Position numbers and translations under genes: made by a program. From the NCBI RefSeq assembly GCF_963576545.1, contig NC_083642.1:3123188-3187187 (forward strand): a stretch of 64,000 bases of DNA. The letters run 5' to 3'. This DNA comes from Limanda limanda (Eukaryota > Chordata > Actinopteri > Pleuronectiformes > Pleuronectidae). Positions 1 through 10,921 of this stretch are shown piece by piece. Below the pieces are notes generated by a model. It did no database searches. It saw nothing but the letters and a program-made list of their open reading frames with translations, and was not told where the DNA came from. How positions within the stretch are numbered: the stretch's first letter is position 1; the number at the start of each line of letters is the position of its first letter.

Positions 1-345
1 CCATGTGACTGTCTCTGTGATTGAGAGATAATCTGGTGTTTCCAGGGTTTTTCTCTCCGCTGTTACTTCACATTATCTTCAGTTTTCCTCTGATATTCCT
101 TCATGTCCGTGGTACTCGACATATGATCGTATCTTTCATTCATTATGGTCTTTTAAAAAAACTCTTGATTTCAACTTGTTGAAAGCAGCAGAAACTCTGC
201 AGACAAATAGACAAACAATGGTGAAAACACAACCTCCTTCGTGAGGTAACAACAACATTCAGGTCAAACGGAATCAGAGTTTAATGTTGTCCAGCCTCTT
301 TTAGACGTGAAGCTCCCTTCATTCACCTGATCTTCTCTTCTGCTG
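1..345. other. Gene-less left edge, probable intron
   Basis: No convincing coding segment is seen before the DRC7-like exon at 352. The sequence is moderately AT-rich and would be intron of that gene if the gene extends to the left of the window. Confidence 0.4.
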
Positions 346-351
346 TGGGAG

Positions 352-546
352 CGCCAGGCTGCGGAGGAGGAGCAGAGTTGGCTGCATGAGAATGAGAAGG
401 ACATCCTGGCTCCGCTCCTCATGCGACTCGACTTCACAGACCTTCTGAGCGCTGATGACGCCAAGGAGCTCCACCAGGAGTGTCTGTCTGAGTTCAAGCA
501 GAAGCTGGTAGAGGACGCCAACCTGATCCAGGAGCGCTACCAAAAA
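352..546 (+). pseudogene. DRC7-like exon (C-terminal region), remnant
   Basis: An open stretch preceded by a pyrimidine-rich tract and AG encodes a charged helical segment with the landmarks EKDILAPLL, AKELHQECLSEFKQKL and DANLIQERYQK. I recognise these as the C-terminal part of dynein regulatory complex subunit 7 (DRC7/CCDC135), an axonemal nexin-link protein of motile cilia. The next expected residues (ETQELQKKQQWYQ) are encoded 8.8 kb away at 9363, which supports the identification. The expected donor after the final Lys codon is degraded: AAAAT precedes GTACAG, which would put the splice out of phase with the next exon. The following exon of this copy has also lost its 5' half. The gene end is therefore probably non-functional here, unless the assembly is at fault. 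The identification rests on memory of the family and is moderately secure. Confidence 0.55.
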
Positions 547-1131
547 TGTACAGCACAGGTTTATGAGTCATGTTGTGTTACAGATGTTTTTTTTCGAACA
601 CAGAAAAATGTGTGAAGATTCACAGGTTTTCTCCTGAATGACTCTGGACTCAGAGGATGATCACAGGTGGTTTCAGGTGTGGGTGTGTCATTAAGTTTAC
701 TTCAGTTCTTTATCAGAGGGACCATGTAACAGTCCTGTGGTCATTTACCTCCACCAACCAGTGCACTTTAAGTTGACATATTTACTACACTCATATGAGG
801 TCGCCGTGACATTTGACCTTTGACCACCCATATCTAGACAGTCTATTTGTAGTTGAAGATGTGAAAATGTGTTTCAAATTACCAAGGATTCTCTTGAGAT
901 GTTCTTGAGATAACACGTGCAAGAAGCAATCAACGGTTTTGTAATGTCACAGTGACCTTTGACCTCCAAAATCGATCAGTTCATCCATTATTCCAACTAA
1001 ATTTTTAGAAATTCCCTCAAGGAGTTCTTGAGATATCATCTTCACAAAAAGGAGATGGACAACCCCTAAAACATAATGCCTGCCCTCTTCTCAGAACAGA
1101 AAGAAAACTCTCAAAAAAGATCTACTGCTCC
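547..1131. repeat. Dispersed repeat with TGACCTTTGACC motifs
   Basis: Between the DRC7-like exons lies a dispersed repeat of the type that reads 'gtgacctttgacc ... ttcttgagatatc ... acggac'. DR1-type nuclear-receptor half-site pairs occur at 814-826 and 953-965. Related sequence is present at about 1440-1610 and 21300-21420, and its 3' part recurs at 9005-9120. Confidence 0.6.
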
Positions 1132-1175
1132 GACAGAAATCTCCAGATACGTGACGCCATGAGACGACTCAACAT

Positions 1176-1211
<36 letters not shown>

Positions 1212-1339
1212 CAGTGTTTTCCATAGAATAAAATCAAGAGGATTTTTCATCTTTAATGTTTCAATGTCTTTGTACCAGGCACCAGGAAGAAGCTCCTCTT
1301 AAGCAAGACCCTCAATTGGCTCCTCACCTGCTCAGCTGA
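1132..1339 (+). pseudogene. DRC7-like last two exons, copy 1 (truncated)
   Basis: Positions 1132-1175 encode TYCSD..LQIRDAMRRLN, the 3' half of the penultimate DRC7-like exon, and end at a plausible donor (AT|GTACAC). Positions 1279-1339 encode the last exon (HQEEAPLK...LLS, stop at 1337-1339) after a CCAG acceptor. The 5' half of the first exon, including its acceptor and the ETQELQKK segment, is missing here but present in copy 2 at 9363. A (CA)n run of about 35 bp (1176-1210) lies in the intron between them and has a shorter counterpart in copy 2. Confidence 0.5.
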
Positions 1340-1726
1340 GCCAATCAGCAGCCTCCGCTCTAAATACCTATCAGATTATTTCATTAAACCTTACGGGCGT
1401 TTCAGTCACATATATTTTCCCCATACTTGTATCTGGTCAATGTGACCTTTGACCCCTGACCACTAAAGCCTAATCAGGTCATTCTTGAGTCCATGTGAAC
1501 GTTTGTACGGAATTTGTGAATTTGAAGAATATCTCTTTTGGATTTCTTGAGACCTCAACTTTCCAATAATGTGTCGGACGGATAGAAAACCTGAAAACAT
1601 AACTCCTCACTCCAAAGACAAATCAAAGTGATGAACATTTCTAATTATTTTAATCACAATAAAATATTCAGCACATTAACTCAGAAAACAGCCTGCAGCT
1701 CATTTCTCTTTAATAAAGTACATTTT
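1340..1726. other. Gene-less stretch with repeat fragment
   Basis: This part lies inside the roughly 1.5 kb that copy 1 of the duplicated block carries and copy 2 lacks. It includes another TGACCTTTGACC-bearing fragment (DR1-like match at 1443-1455) and no coding signal. Confidence 0.5.
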
Positions 1727-2164
1727 CCTGTGTAGTATTTTAACCTTATGAAATACTACTGATAAAAACCTGTGTAGTATTTAAACCTTATGAAATACTA
1801 CTGATAAAACACTGTGTACTATTTAAACCTATGAAATACTACTGACAAAACCCTGTGTAGTATTTAAACCTTATGAAATACTACTCATCAAACACTGTGT
1901 AGTATTTAAACCTTATTAAATACTACTGACTAAACACTGTGTACTATGTTAACCTATGAAATACTACTGACATATCACTGTGTATGATTTAAACCTTATG
2001 AAATACTGCTGATCAAACACTGTGTACTATTTAAACCTTATGAAATACTATTGATAAAACACTGTGTACTATTTAAACCTTTTGAAATACTACTGATAAA
2101 CACTGTGTACTATGTAAACCTATGAAATACTACTGATAAAACACTGTGTACTATGTAAATAGTA
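1727..2164. repeat. Minisatellite, about 41-bp unit, ~10.5 copies
   Basis: About ten imperfect tandem copies of a 40-43 bp AT-rich unit are present. Each contains (t)agtattt...aaatact(a), so each unit is itself a small inverted repeat that can fold into a hairpin. Units differ by scattered substitutions (tagtattt/tactattt/tactatgt). Confidence 0.9.
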
Positions 2165-2189
2165 GAAAATTCCTCCTGCCGAGAAATTT

Positions 2190-2430
2190 TGAATGTGTAC
2201 CTAGTGCTTGCTGCCGGCTCGAGAGAGACATTTATAAAAGCCAGCAAAACAACAAACAAAAAAAGTAATGACAAAAAAGGCCAAGAGATGAATCCAGACT
2301 GCCATGTGGCCGCTCAGTAGTCATCCTCAATACCTCTTCGCCTTCTGAAAACTTGCTGCTGCTTGAATCGCAACATATAAGAAAGACATTGAAGGAATCT
2401 TTCCTGGCTAAACACACTGGAAAAAAGAAA
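2190..2430 (-). mobile_element. Probable L2 3'-region fragment
   Basis: The stretch around 2300-2350 (ccatgtggccgctcagtag ... caatacctct) resembles 7128-7175, which lies inside the minus-strand L2 element. It is therefore likely a diverged fragment of the same retrotransposon tail. Only this short patch supports the call. Confidence 0.35.
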
Positions 2431-2675
2431 GCGACAGTCTTGCTAAGCCTTTGAACAACGTGCGATTATTCAAAAACTATAAGTCCTATCTGTGAAATAA
2501 AAATACCGTGAGATCTCAAGATTTTGCCAATATTGTGACCTTGGGAGCGAGTTAGAAAGTTTAGACTTTCGGGCTCCTACCTGATATTTTCTCTTAAAAT
2601 TAACATTAGACCCAACTGTACCCAGTTGTGGTCAGAAAATTGCTACATGAGCAGTGACATCTCTGTATTGTATAC

Positions 2676-2816
2676 TCTCTTTATTGCTCAGCGTTTAATT
2701 TACGTATTTTTTTTTTTTTTCAAAATTCCCAAAATTCCAGAGCTTAACTTCCCATGGAAAGTTTCCGGAAAGTTTCCAGAAATTTACCGGACACTTTCCG
2801 CCCCTTTGCAACCCTA
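2676..2816. mobile_element. Right-end fragment of TAGGGTTGC hAT element
   Basis: The sequence from 'ttgctcagcgtttaattt', through a T-run and the repeated gaaagtttcc motifs, to the terminus TTTGCAACCCTA matches the right end of the complete element at 47758-48591. The left end and target duplication are absent, so this is a truncated copy. Confidence 0.75.
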
Positions 2817-3116
2817 CTGGGAATAAAGTATTTGAGTTTGAAGTTTAGACACGAAGATCAAGCAAATGGGCCTGATAGATGTGGAGCTTTTCCTGAATTA
2901 GTTTGAGAGCTAACAAACTATCTAATAAAATTTCAGAAACCAGAATATATCTCTATGAATAAATCGCAAGCAGCTCTCAGACAGTGTGGCAGTGGAAACA
3001 ACTGCCCCAAACACTTGAAAACAGTGCAGCAACAAAGTCAGCTGCATCTAAACATTGTGCCTCAAAGGCAACAAAGGCAACAAAGGCGCTGCCTTTGGTG
3101 TGTTAGTGTTTAAAAC

Positions 3117-4841
3117 GTGTTAAAAGGGGATGAGACTCTGTTTCTGTTCAGAAGAAGTGAAACAATTCTACAGTCACTGGCACCAGGTGAAATGGACACA
3201 CACAGATTCTGCTGTTCGATCTGTCTGAATCCACTCAAGGATCCGGTGACTACTGTCTGTGGACACAGCTACTGTAAGAGCTGTATTAACACACACTGGG
3301 ACAATGGGGAGGAGAGAGGAAGCTACAGCTGTCCTCAGTGTAGACAGACCTTCACACCAAGGCCGGTCCCAGTGAAAAACACCATGTTAGCTGATCTACT
3401 GGAGGAGCTGAAGAAGACTGGACTCCAAGCTGCTCCTGCAGATCACTGCTATGCTGGACCTGAACATGTGGCCTGTGATGTCTGCACTGGGAGAAAACGG
3501 AAATCTCTTAAGTCCTGTTTGAATTGTTTGGCCTCTTATTGTGAAAAACACATCCAGCCTCATCTTCAGTCCCCTCCATTGAAGAGGCACAAGCTTGTGG
3601 AGCCCTCGGAGAAGCTCCAGGAGAACATCTGTTCTCGTCACGACGAGGTGATGCAGATGTTCTGCCGCACTGATCAGCAGTGTGTCTGTTATCGCTGCTC
3701 TGTGGAGGAACATAAAGACCACGACACAGTGTCAGCTTCAGCAGAATGGACTGAGAGGCAGAGAGAGCTCGGGCTGAGGAGACAAACAATCCAGCAGAGA
3801 GTCCAGGACACAGAGAAAGACGTGAAGCTTCTTCACCAGGAGGAGGAGGACGTCAATGGCTCTGCTGATAAAGCAGTGGAGGACAGTGAGGAGATCTTCA
3901 CTGAGCTGATCTGTCTGCTGGAGAAAAGAAGCTCTGATGTGAAGCAGCAGATCAGATCCCAGCAGGAAACTGAAGTGAGTCAAGTCAGAGAGCTTCAGGA
4001 GAGACTGGAGCAGGAGATCACTGAGCTGAAGAGGAAAGACCATGAACTGAAGCAGCTCTCAGACACAGAGGATCAGCACCAGTTTATATACAACTACCCC
4101 TCACTGTCACCACTCAGTGAATCTACACACTCTTCCAGCATCAGGATCCGTCCACTGAGGGACTTTGAGGACGTGACAGCAGCTGTGTCACAGGTCAGAG
4201 GTCAACTACAGGACATTCTGAATGAGACAAAGACAGAGATTTTACAGATTGTGTCTCAAGTTTTACTGCCACAACCACAGCCACGGACCAGAGCTGACTT
4301 CTTAGAATATTCACATAAAATCACACTGGATCCAAACACAGCACACAAAGGGCTGTTATTATCTGAGGGAAACAGAAAAGTAAAACATATGAGAGAAGGT
4401 CGTCAGTCTTATTCTAATCACCCGGACAGATTCACTGATTGGGATCAGGTCCTGAGTCGAGAGAGTCTGACTGGACGTTGTTACTGGGAGGTGGAGATGG
4501 AGGTGAAGGGGAGAGCAGGGGTTCATGTAGCAGTCACATACAAGAATATCAGCAGAGCAGGAGTCTCATCTGTATTTGGAAACAATGATGAATCTTGGTC
4601 ATTATATTGTGGTGGAACCATTCATGACTTTAATTACAACAGCATCAAGACTCCAGTGTCAGGTCGTCGGTCCTCCAGAGTAGGAGTGTACCTGGATCAC
4701 AGTGCAGGTGTTCTGTCCTTCTACAGAGTCTCTGACACCATGACTCGCCTCCACAGAGTCCGGACCAACTTCACTCAGCCTCTCTATGCTGGAGTTAGAG
4801 TTTATCCTCGATCCACAGCTGAGTTCTGTAAACTCAAATAG
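3117..4841 (+). CDS. TRIM E3 ubiquitin ligase, finTRIM/TRIM25-TRIM16-like
   Basis: A single-exon reading frame of 574 codons encodes a complete tripartite-motif protein, likely a RING E3 ubiquitin ligase of the fish-expanded TRIM16/TRIM25-like group, whose members often act in innate immunity. The RING finger runs from C33 to C75 (CxxC, CGH, CxxC, CPQC). A B-box1-like Cys/His cluster spans about C120-H149 and B-box2 spans C172-H202. A long coiled coil occupies roughly residues 210-330 and a PRY/SPRY domain about 395-574 (LDPNTA, LSRESLTGRCYWEVE, GVYLDHSAGVLSFY). Met26 at 3192 (MDTHRFCCSIC) is where most TRIMs of this class begin, so it may be the true start and give 549 aa. No internal stop or missing zinc ligand is seen. 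The polyadenylation signal is at 5655. A decayed paralogue lies at 9709-10921. The exact family name is uncertain. Confidence 0.88.
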   Translation: MLKGDETLFLFRRSETILQSLAPGEMDTHRFCCSICLNPLKDPVTTVCGHSYCKSCINTHWDNGEERGSYSCPQCRQTFTPRPVPVKNTMLADLLEELKKTGLQAAPADHCYAGPEHVACDVCTGRKRKSLKSCLNCLASYCEKHIQPHLQSPPLKRHKLVEPSEKLQENICSRHDEVMQMFCRTDQQCVCYRCSVEEHKDHDTVSASAEWTERQRELGLRRQTIQQRVQDTEKDVKLLHQEEEDVNGSADKAVEDSEEIFTELICLLEKRSSDVKQQIRSQQETEVSQVRELQERLEQEITELKRKDHELKQLSDTEDQHQFIYNYPSLSPLSESTHSSSIRIRPLRDFEDVTAAVSQVRGQLQDILNETKTEILQIVSQVLLPQPQPRTRADFLEYSHKITLDPNTAHKGLLLSEGNRKVKHMREGRQSYSNHPDRFTDWDQVLSRESLTGRCYWEVEMEVKGRAGVHVAVTYKNISRAGVSSVFGNNDESWSLYCGGTIHDFNYNSIKTPVSGRRSSRVGVYLDHSAGVLSFYRVSDTMTRLHRVRTNFTQPLYAGVRVYPRSTAEFCKLK

Positions 4842-5766
4842 ACTTGAGTCATTAAAAGCAGTGCTTTAGATTATGTGTGTTAATCTTTAACCTCTTTTTA
4901 TCTCCATGTTTGTTGATCAAAGTTCGTCGTGGTGACGTTTCTGCTCCGCACAGAGATCAGCTGTCAATCAAACACTGACCTTCCTTTATCACGCATATTT
5001 AGTTCTCACTTTGTAAAGACAGAAATCTATAATTACACTGACATGAATGTGTTAAGAACTAATGTTGCTGTTGTTTTCTGAATCAAAGTAGAAATCAGGT
5101 TGTGTAATGTTTTAGAACCTGTGTTGATCCTGATCCTCATCAATGAGCTGATTATTTGTTCTTTTCTTTTCCACATGTGAGATGGAGGTGAAACAAACTG
5201 AGTGTGTGTCCATGAACTCACTGAACAAGAGTTACTGAACAGACTTTACTGATGAAATGATCAATGACCTCAGAGCGTCAACAGGTCCAACAGGTCAACT
5301 TCACTCTGGTTGGATTCACAGAGCATCAGTGTTATGGGATGTTTGGTCACATTGTAAATGTGGAACCTGGTTTGTTTTTATTCCGGCTCATCTCTGTAAA
5401 GTGTGAATCCTCTCGTCCTCATTGTATTTACATATTTAGTGAACGGGCATATTGATCTGCTGCTGCGTAGGTTTCTGTTCTTTTGGAGTTTCCTGATCTG
5501 AACCAGCAGTTCCATTGGAGAGTGTCCCGATCGAGTCCCTCTGAGGGTTTGTTCTGCAGCTCTCATCACATGTGTTTCTTAATCATATACAGTGAAATCT
5601 CTTATATATGTAAAAAGCAATACAAATGTCAAGTGTGAAGAAGCTGAAACTTTAAATAAAGAATGAATCCAGTCTGTAGTGGCCGTTTCAGTTTGTTCCA
5701 CAATACCATAATTATTTCAACCTGTCACGATATAACGATCAAAAACTTATTTCGATCCACTCCTTA
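4842..5766 (+). other. TRIM 3' UTR and end of duplicated block, copy 1
   Basis: The 3' flank of the TRIM gene ends in an AATAAA signal at 5655-5660. It is nearly the same sequence as 10922-11848 downstream of the TRIM pseudogene, with scattered substitutions and small indels. Similarity stops abruptly after 'cactcctta', which marks the right border of the duplicated block. Confidence 0.75.
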
Positions 5767-6320
5767 CGCCAGGTTTACACCCTACGCGGAAGCAACGCCG
5801 AAGCGCCGCCCCGCGCTTGGTTGTTTACACCGGACGCTGAAGCGTCTGATATGGTTTGTACGACTCTACCCTGAGGCCATGAGCTCGGGGGGCATTGTCA
5901 TCCAGGATCATCACACTTTGTCCTGGTTTTCTTCCATATTTTTCTTCCACTTTTGGTGTTCTTGTTGGCTGGGTAGATATTCACGCACCCACCTTCTCCA
6001 GAAAAGGTCTGCGAGGTAATGAGTTTGCTTCCATCTGCGGCGTGAGTAACAGTCATCATTGTGAAACAGCCCTGCTGGAAGTTAGGGCTGCTTCTTTAAC
6101 AACAGCAGGTGATTAGGTGTCAAGGCTTCAAGGTCATTCGAGTCTTCAGACAATGTCATAGCGGTCTGTCATTAAAGATGGCCTCAACCTCCCAGAATAA
6201 AGTCTGAAGACACTCGTCATCTATTGTTTGCTCTCGAAGAACAGATTCAGGACCTTTTTTTCACTGATTTCCCTTGTCTCTCCCACACTCCTCCAAAATG
6301 GGGTCCAGCAGGTGGGCTGA
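5767..6320. other. Gene-less stretch, possible DNA-transposon fragment
   Basis: The segment starts right at the duplication border with 'cgccaggtttacacc ... gcggaagc', which resembles termini of fish PIF/Harbinger-like repeats. No matching second terminus was found. Short open frames here have no recognisable domain. Confidence 0.3.
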
Positions 6321-6321
6321 T

Positions 6322-9005
6322 AATCAATCAATCAATCAAATTTTATTTGTATAGCCCATATTCACAAATCACAATTTTTTCTCATAGGGCTTTAACATGG
6401 TGTGACATCCTCTGTTCTTAAACCTCAACAAGAGTCAGGAAAAACTACTAAAAACCCTTTTAACAGGGTAAAAATACCTAGAAACCCCGGAGAGACACAT
6501 GTGACGGACAGAAGTGCAATAGATGTCAAGTGTACTATTTGTCAAGCAGTCCTGCTGCAATCATAGTCTCTGGTCAGCAGCCAGCAAGATCATGATCCAC
6601 CATCAAGATCGGATCCACTATAGTCCACAGTCATTGTCCCCTGCCAACAATTAGGATCCATCATCATCTGCAACCTCGGTCGTGATCCACCACCATTATC
6701 TGATGCCAACGCGATAAAGGATCCGCCATTATTATTACCATCAGCCTGCACGATACAGAATACGCCAAACTGGATCCACCATTGCGACCTCTGATACGCG
6801 ATCCACAGATCGTAATCCATGGTGCGGCCACAGCTGCAGCCCTGGATCTGCGGGCGATAAGGCAAAGGGACTCCGGGGAAGGGGTCAAGTTAGTAACATG
6901 TATTGATGAGATATGAATTACTTTGATGTGATAAGGATGGAGAAGAGGAAGTAGAAGCTGGAAAGAGAAGCTCCGTGTGTCATGTGTAATAAATTCCCTT
7001 TGCGCCTTAGCGTCATCAGGTGTTTTTGCCTTTTAATCAATGATTAAATGATACAGCCCGAACTTGAGGGTACACTGAGGCTCAAGGTAAATCTGACTGG
7101 CTACTGGTTTGTATGACAGTACTCTGAAAACCATGTGGCCCACTCAGTAGATCAGACATCAATACCTCTATGCCTTTTTAAACTAAAGGCTTCCCATTTT
7201 AGATCATAGGTTAAGTTACGTTCTGCAGCACTAATTAATGCATACCACCAGATGATGTAATCAACCTTCTAGACCTATAGCAACTTAACAAAGAGCAGGT
7301 CTAAGACAAGCCTGGACCAGCTCTAACTATAAGCTTTATCAAAAAGGAAGGTTTTAAGCCTACATTTAAACGTACAGCTGGTGTCTGCTTCCCAAACTAA
7401 AAGTGAGAGATTATTCCACAGGAGTGGGGCTTGATGGCTGAAAGCTCTGGCTCCTACTCTACTTTTAGAGACTTTAGGGATGACAAGTTAGCCTGAATTC
7501 TGGGAGCGGAGTGCTCTAGGTGGTTGATAAGGTACTAACAGCTCTTTAAGGTAAAATGGCGCCATATTATTTAGGGCCTTGAAGGTGAGGAGGAGAATTT
7601 TAAATTTTATTCTAGATTTAACCAGAAGCCAGTGTAGCGATGCTAATACTGGAGAAATGTGCTCTCTTTTCTTAGTTCTCGTCAGGACACGTGCTGCGTT
7701 ATTTTGGACCAGCTGCAGAGTCTTTAACGACTTACTGCTGGAGCCTGATAATAATGAATTACAATAGTCCAGTCTGGATGTAACAAAGGCGTGGACTAGT
7801 TTTTCTGCATCTTTTTGCGAAAGGACATGTCTGATTTTTTAGAAGTAACGCAAGTGGAAAAAGGCGATCCTAGAAAATATGTTTTAAGTGAGAATTAAAG
7901 GACAAATCAGGATCAAAGATCACTCCCAAGTTCCTGACTGTGTCATTGGAAGCAAGGGCAATGTCATCTAGCGCAGCTATATCATTAGATAATGTATCTC
8001 TAAGGTGTTTAGGGTCAAGTATTAAAACCTCTGTTTTATCTGAGTTTAATAAGAGAAAATTGCGGGTCATCCAGGTTTGTACGTCCTTGAGACATGCTCG
8101 AAGTTTAGTTAATTGATGACTTTGTTCAGGTTTTATTGACATGTATAACTGGGTGTCATCCGCATAGCATTGGAAATTTACCGAGTGTGTCCTTGTTAGG
8201 ATGACCACGCTCACGGCTGGACCACAGCGCAAAAGAAGAACCAAGGCAGGATCGTTGTGTGTCAAGACGAGTTTATTGGGTCTCTCAGGCAACTAGCACA
8301 GGTCCTCCACCTCATGCAGCAACCCCCTTCTGACAACAAAATGGCCCCTTATATAGGGGCCTAATTACAGAGGGAGAAACCATTCTCCATGCTGCGAGGC
8401 TCACCTTTTTACAACACCTTTTGTTTATCATTATCCCCATCACTCTACTATATACCCACAAACACACACATTTATGTACAAACACCCCCACATCCCCAAT
8501 TCCAACACCTTACAATAATCAAATACCCTAATCTGCCCACACCCACACTAATCACCACTTGGATGGCCCCGGAACTATAAATATGTGGCTTGTTTGCTGG
8601 GGAGGCCTTTTACCCGAACACCCTGGAGACAAAAAACTGGTGAGTAACATTACACACACAAACACACACTATTGCACCTTAACTCATGTCCCTCTCTTTG
8701 CAAGTGCATGTGGCCACCACAGAACCCCAGCACAGACCCACAAAGGACAACACATGTAACACCAATCAACTGTTTTTAAGTGTGCAAAGATACCAATAAA
8801 GTGCACTGTTTACCACCGCCTGTGCAATTATTAAAGTATATGGTGCAATATTCCCCCACCCCATCTCCAGCTCCAGGGAACGAAGTTCTCTTCGTTACAG
8901 TCCTGATAATGTTTCCTAGTGGAAGCATTTATAATGACAATAAAATTGGGCCGAGCACAGAGCCCTGTGGAACACCATGGTTAACTCTGGTGCGCACAGA
9001 TGATA
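6322..9005 (-). mobile_element. L2-type LINE, 5'-truncated, split by a solo LTR
   Basis: On the minus strand the element runs from about 9005 down to 6322. Reverse-transcriptase motifs are legible: GVPQGSVLGP near 8930-8970, then after the LTR insertion FQCYADDTQLY (YADD catalytic box) near 8130-8180, DKTEVLIL and VRNLGVIFDPDLSFNSHL. Downstream lies the post-RT region (LASLHWLPVKFRIKFK type) around 7550-7680, followed by a non-coding tail. The 3' end (6322-6350) is a short (TTGA)n repeat next to 'aaattttatttgtatag', as expected of L2/CR1-clade 3' termini. Frameshifts and stops make it inactive. It is truncated at about 9005 where the duplicated DRC7-TRIM block resumes. Confidence 0.85.
8194..8899 (+). 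mobile_element. Solo LTR (706 bp) inserted in the L2
   Basis: The insertion begins TGTTAGG and ends GTTACA, so it has TG...CA termini, and it is flanked by an exact 5-bp duplication GTCCT (8189-8193 and 8900-8904). Removing it rejoins the L2 reverse-transcriptase sequence on the minus strand. In plus orientation it has a TATA-like 'ttatatagg' near 8346-8354 and an AATAAA near 8794, in the expected U3-R order. There are no internal retroviral genes, so it is a recombined solo LTR. Whether it is Ty3/gypsy or endogenous retrovirus cannot be told. Confidence 0.85.
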
Positions 9006-9362
9006 ATTATTTTAGAAGTTCCCTCGGAGTTCTTGAGATATCATATTCACAAAAAGGAGATGGACAACACCTAAGCCATAATTCCTGCCCTCTTCTCAGA
9101 ACAAAAATAAAACTTAAAAAAAAGATTTAAATGAAAACACTAACTCATTTTGAAATCTACAAATGTAAACATTCTTTGCGGTTATTTCTCAGTGGTTAAA
9201 TAAATGCTGAATACATAAACATAAGAGGGCAGATATTGTGGAGTTTAACAGCATTTTTCTGAGGAGATCCGTGAACCTGAAGCAGAACACAGACACGTTA
9301 AAGAGTCTGTGATGAACCTAAGGATTTAGAGACACTTCATCTGAACTTTTGAAACTGTTCAG

Positions 9363-9624
9363 GAGACGCAGGAGCTGCAGAAGAAACAACAGTGGTACCA
9401 GGAGAACCAGCTCTACAAGACGAAACAACAGGAGGACGGATATCAGACCTACTGCTCCGACAGAACTCTACAGATACGTGTCGCCATGAGATGACTCAAC
9501 ATGTACACACACACACACACACATCAGTGTTTTCCATAGAATAAAATCAAGAGGATTTTTCATCTTTAATGTTTCAATGTCTTTGTTCCAGGCACCGGGA
9601 AGAAGCACCTCTTAAATAAGACCC
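9363..9624 (+). pseudogene. DRC7-like last two exons, copy 2 (nonsense-bearing)
   Basis: After a CAG acceptor, 9363-9502 reads ETQELQKKQQWYQENQLYK...YCSDRTLQIRVAMR and then meets TGA where copy 1 has CGA. The exon ends at the same AT|GTACAC donor as copy 1. The last exon (from 9592, HREEAPLK) reaches TAA after eight codons, earlier than copy 1. ETQELQKKQQWYQ is the clearest DRC7/CCDC135 signature in the window. The upstream exon (352-546) is not duplicated here, so this copy cannot encode a protein by itself. Confidence 0.6.
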
Positions 9625-9708
9625 TTGATTGCCTCCTCACCTGCTCAACTGAGCCAATCAGCAGCCTCCGCTCCAAATATCTATTTGTGGATCTTTTCTT
9701 GAATTATT

Positions 9709-10921
9709 TTGAGTCCAACCCACCGAGAGCTAACAAACTATCTAATAAACTTTCATAAACCACCTCCATTTAAGAAACAGAAGCTGGTGGAGCCCTCAGA
9801 GAAGCTCCAGGAGAACATCTGCTCGCGTCACGACGAGTTGATGAAGATGTTCTGCCGCACAGTGTCAGCTGCAGCAGAAAGGACTGAGAGGCAGAGAGAG
9901 CTCGGGCTGAGGAGACAAACAATCCAGCAGAGAGTCCAGGACACAGAGAAAGACGTGAAGCTGCTTCAACAGGAGGAGGAGGCCGTTAATGGCTCTGCTG
10001 ATAAAGCAGTGGAGGACAGTGAGGAGATCTTCACTGAGCTGATCCATCTGCTGGAGAAAAGAAGCTTTGATGTGAAGCAGCAGATCAGATCCCAGCAGGA
10101 AACTGAAGTGAGTCGAGTCAGAGAGCTTCAGGAGAGACTGGATCAGGAAATCACTGAGCTGAAGAGGAAAGACCATGAACTGAAGCAGCTCTCAGACACA
10201 GAGGATCAGCACCAGTTTCTATACAACTACCCCTCACTGTCACCACTCAGTGGATCTACACACTCATCCAGCATCAGGATCCGTCCTCTGAGGAACTTTG
10301 AGGACGTGACAGCAGCTGTGTCACAGGTCAGAGGTCGACTACAGGACATTCTGAGTGTTCTACTTCCACAACCAGAGACCAGAGCTGACTTCTTAAAATA
10401 TTCACAGAAAATCACACTGGATCCAAACACAGTAAACAAATATCTGTCATTATCTAAGGGAAACAGAAAAGTAACAGGAATGAGTGAAGATCAGTCTTAT
10501 TCTAATCACGGTGACAGATTCACTGCTCATTGTCAGGTCCTGAGTAGAGAGAGTCTGACTGGACGCTGTTACTGGGAGATGAAGACAACGATGATTTGAT
10601 ATAGCAGTCGCATACAAGAATATCAGAAGAGAAGGATACTCACGTCGATGTGAATTTGGATTCAATGATAAATCTTGGTGATTATATTGTGGTGGAAAGA
10701 GTTATGACTTTTATTACAACAGCATCAAGACTCCAGTGTCAGGTCGTCCGTCCTCCAGAGTAGGAGTGTACCTGGATCACAGTGCAGGTGTTCTGTCCTA
10801 TTACAGCATCTCTGACACCATGACTCTCCTCCACAGAGTCCAGACCACATTCACTCAGCCTCTCTATGCTGGAGTTAGGGTTTGTTATGGATCCAGAGCT
10901 GAGTTCTGTAACCTCAAATAG
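9709..10921 (+). pseudogene. TRIM pseudogene, copy 2 of 3117-4841
   Basis: This is a decayed paralogue of the upstream TRIM gene. Relative to copy 1, a deletion removes everything from the 5' UTR through residue about 152, so the RING, the start and the first B-box are gone. A second deletion removes the C-terminal half of B-box2 (after MFCRT). The coiled coil and PRY parts stay open from 9709 to 10599. A deletion-frameshift near 10580-10600 ends the frame in the SPRY domain. Past it, the residual frame reads IAVAYKNI...NDKSW, then TGA (about 10678) where copy 1 has a coding codon, and continues to the original stop at 10919-10921. The 3' flank is well conserved and has an AATAAA at 11737. 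It is unlikely to make a functional ligase, although a truncated coiled-coil product cannot be excluded. Confidence 0.88.

Noticed and set aside
3396..4043. Minus-strand frames inside the TRIM gene
   Set aside because: Shadows of the plus-strand coding sequence.
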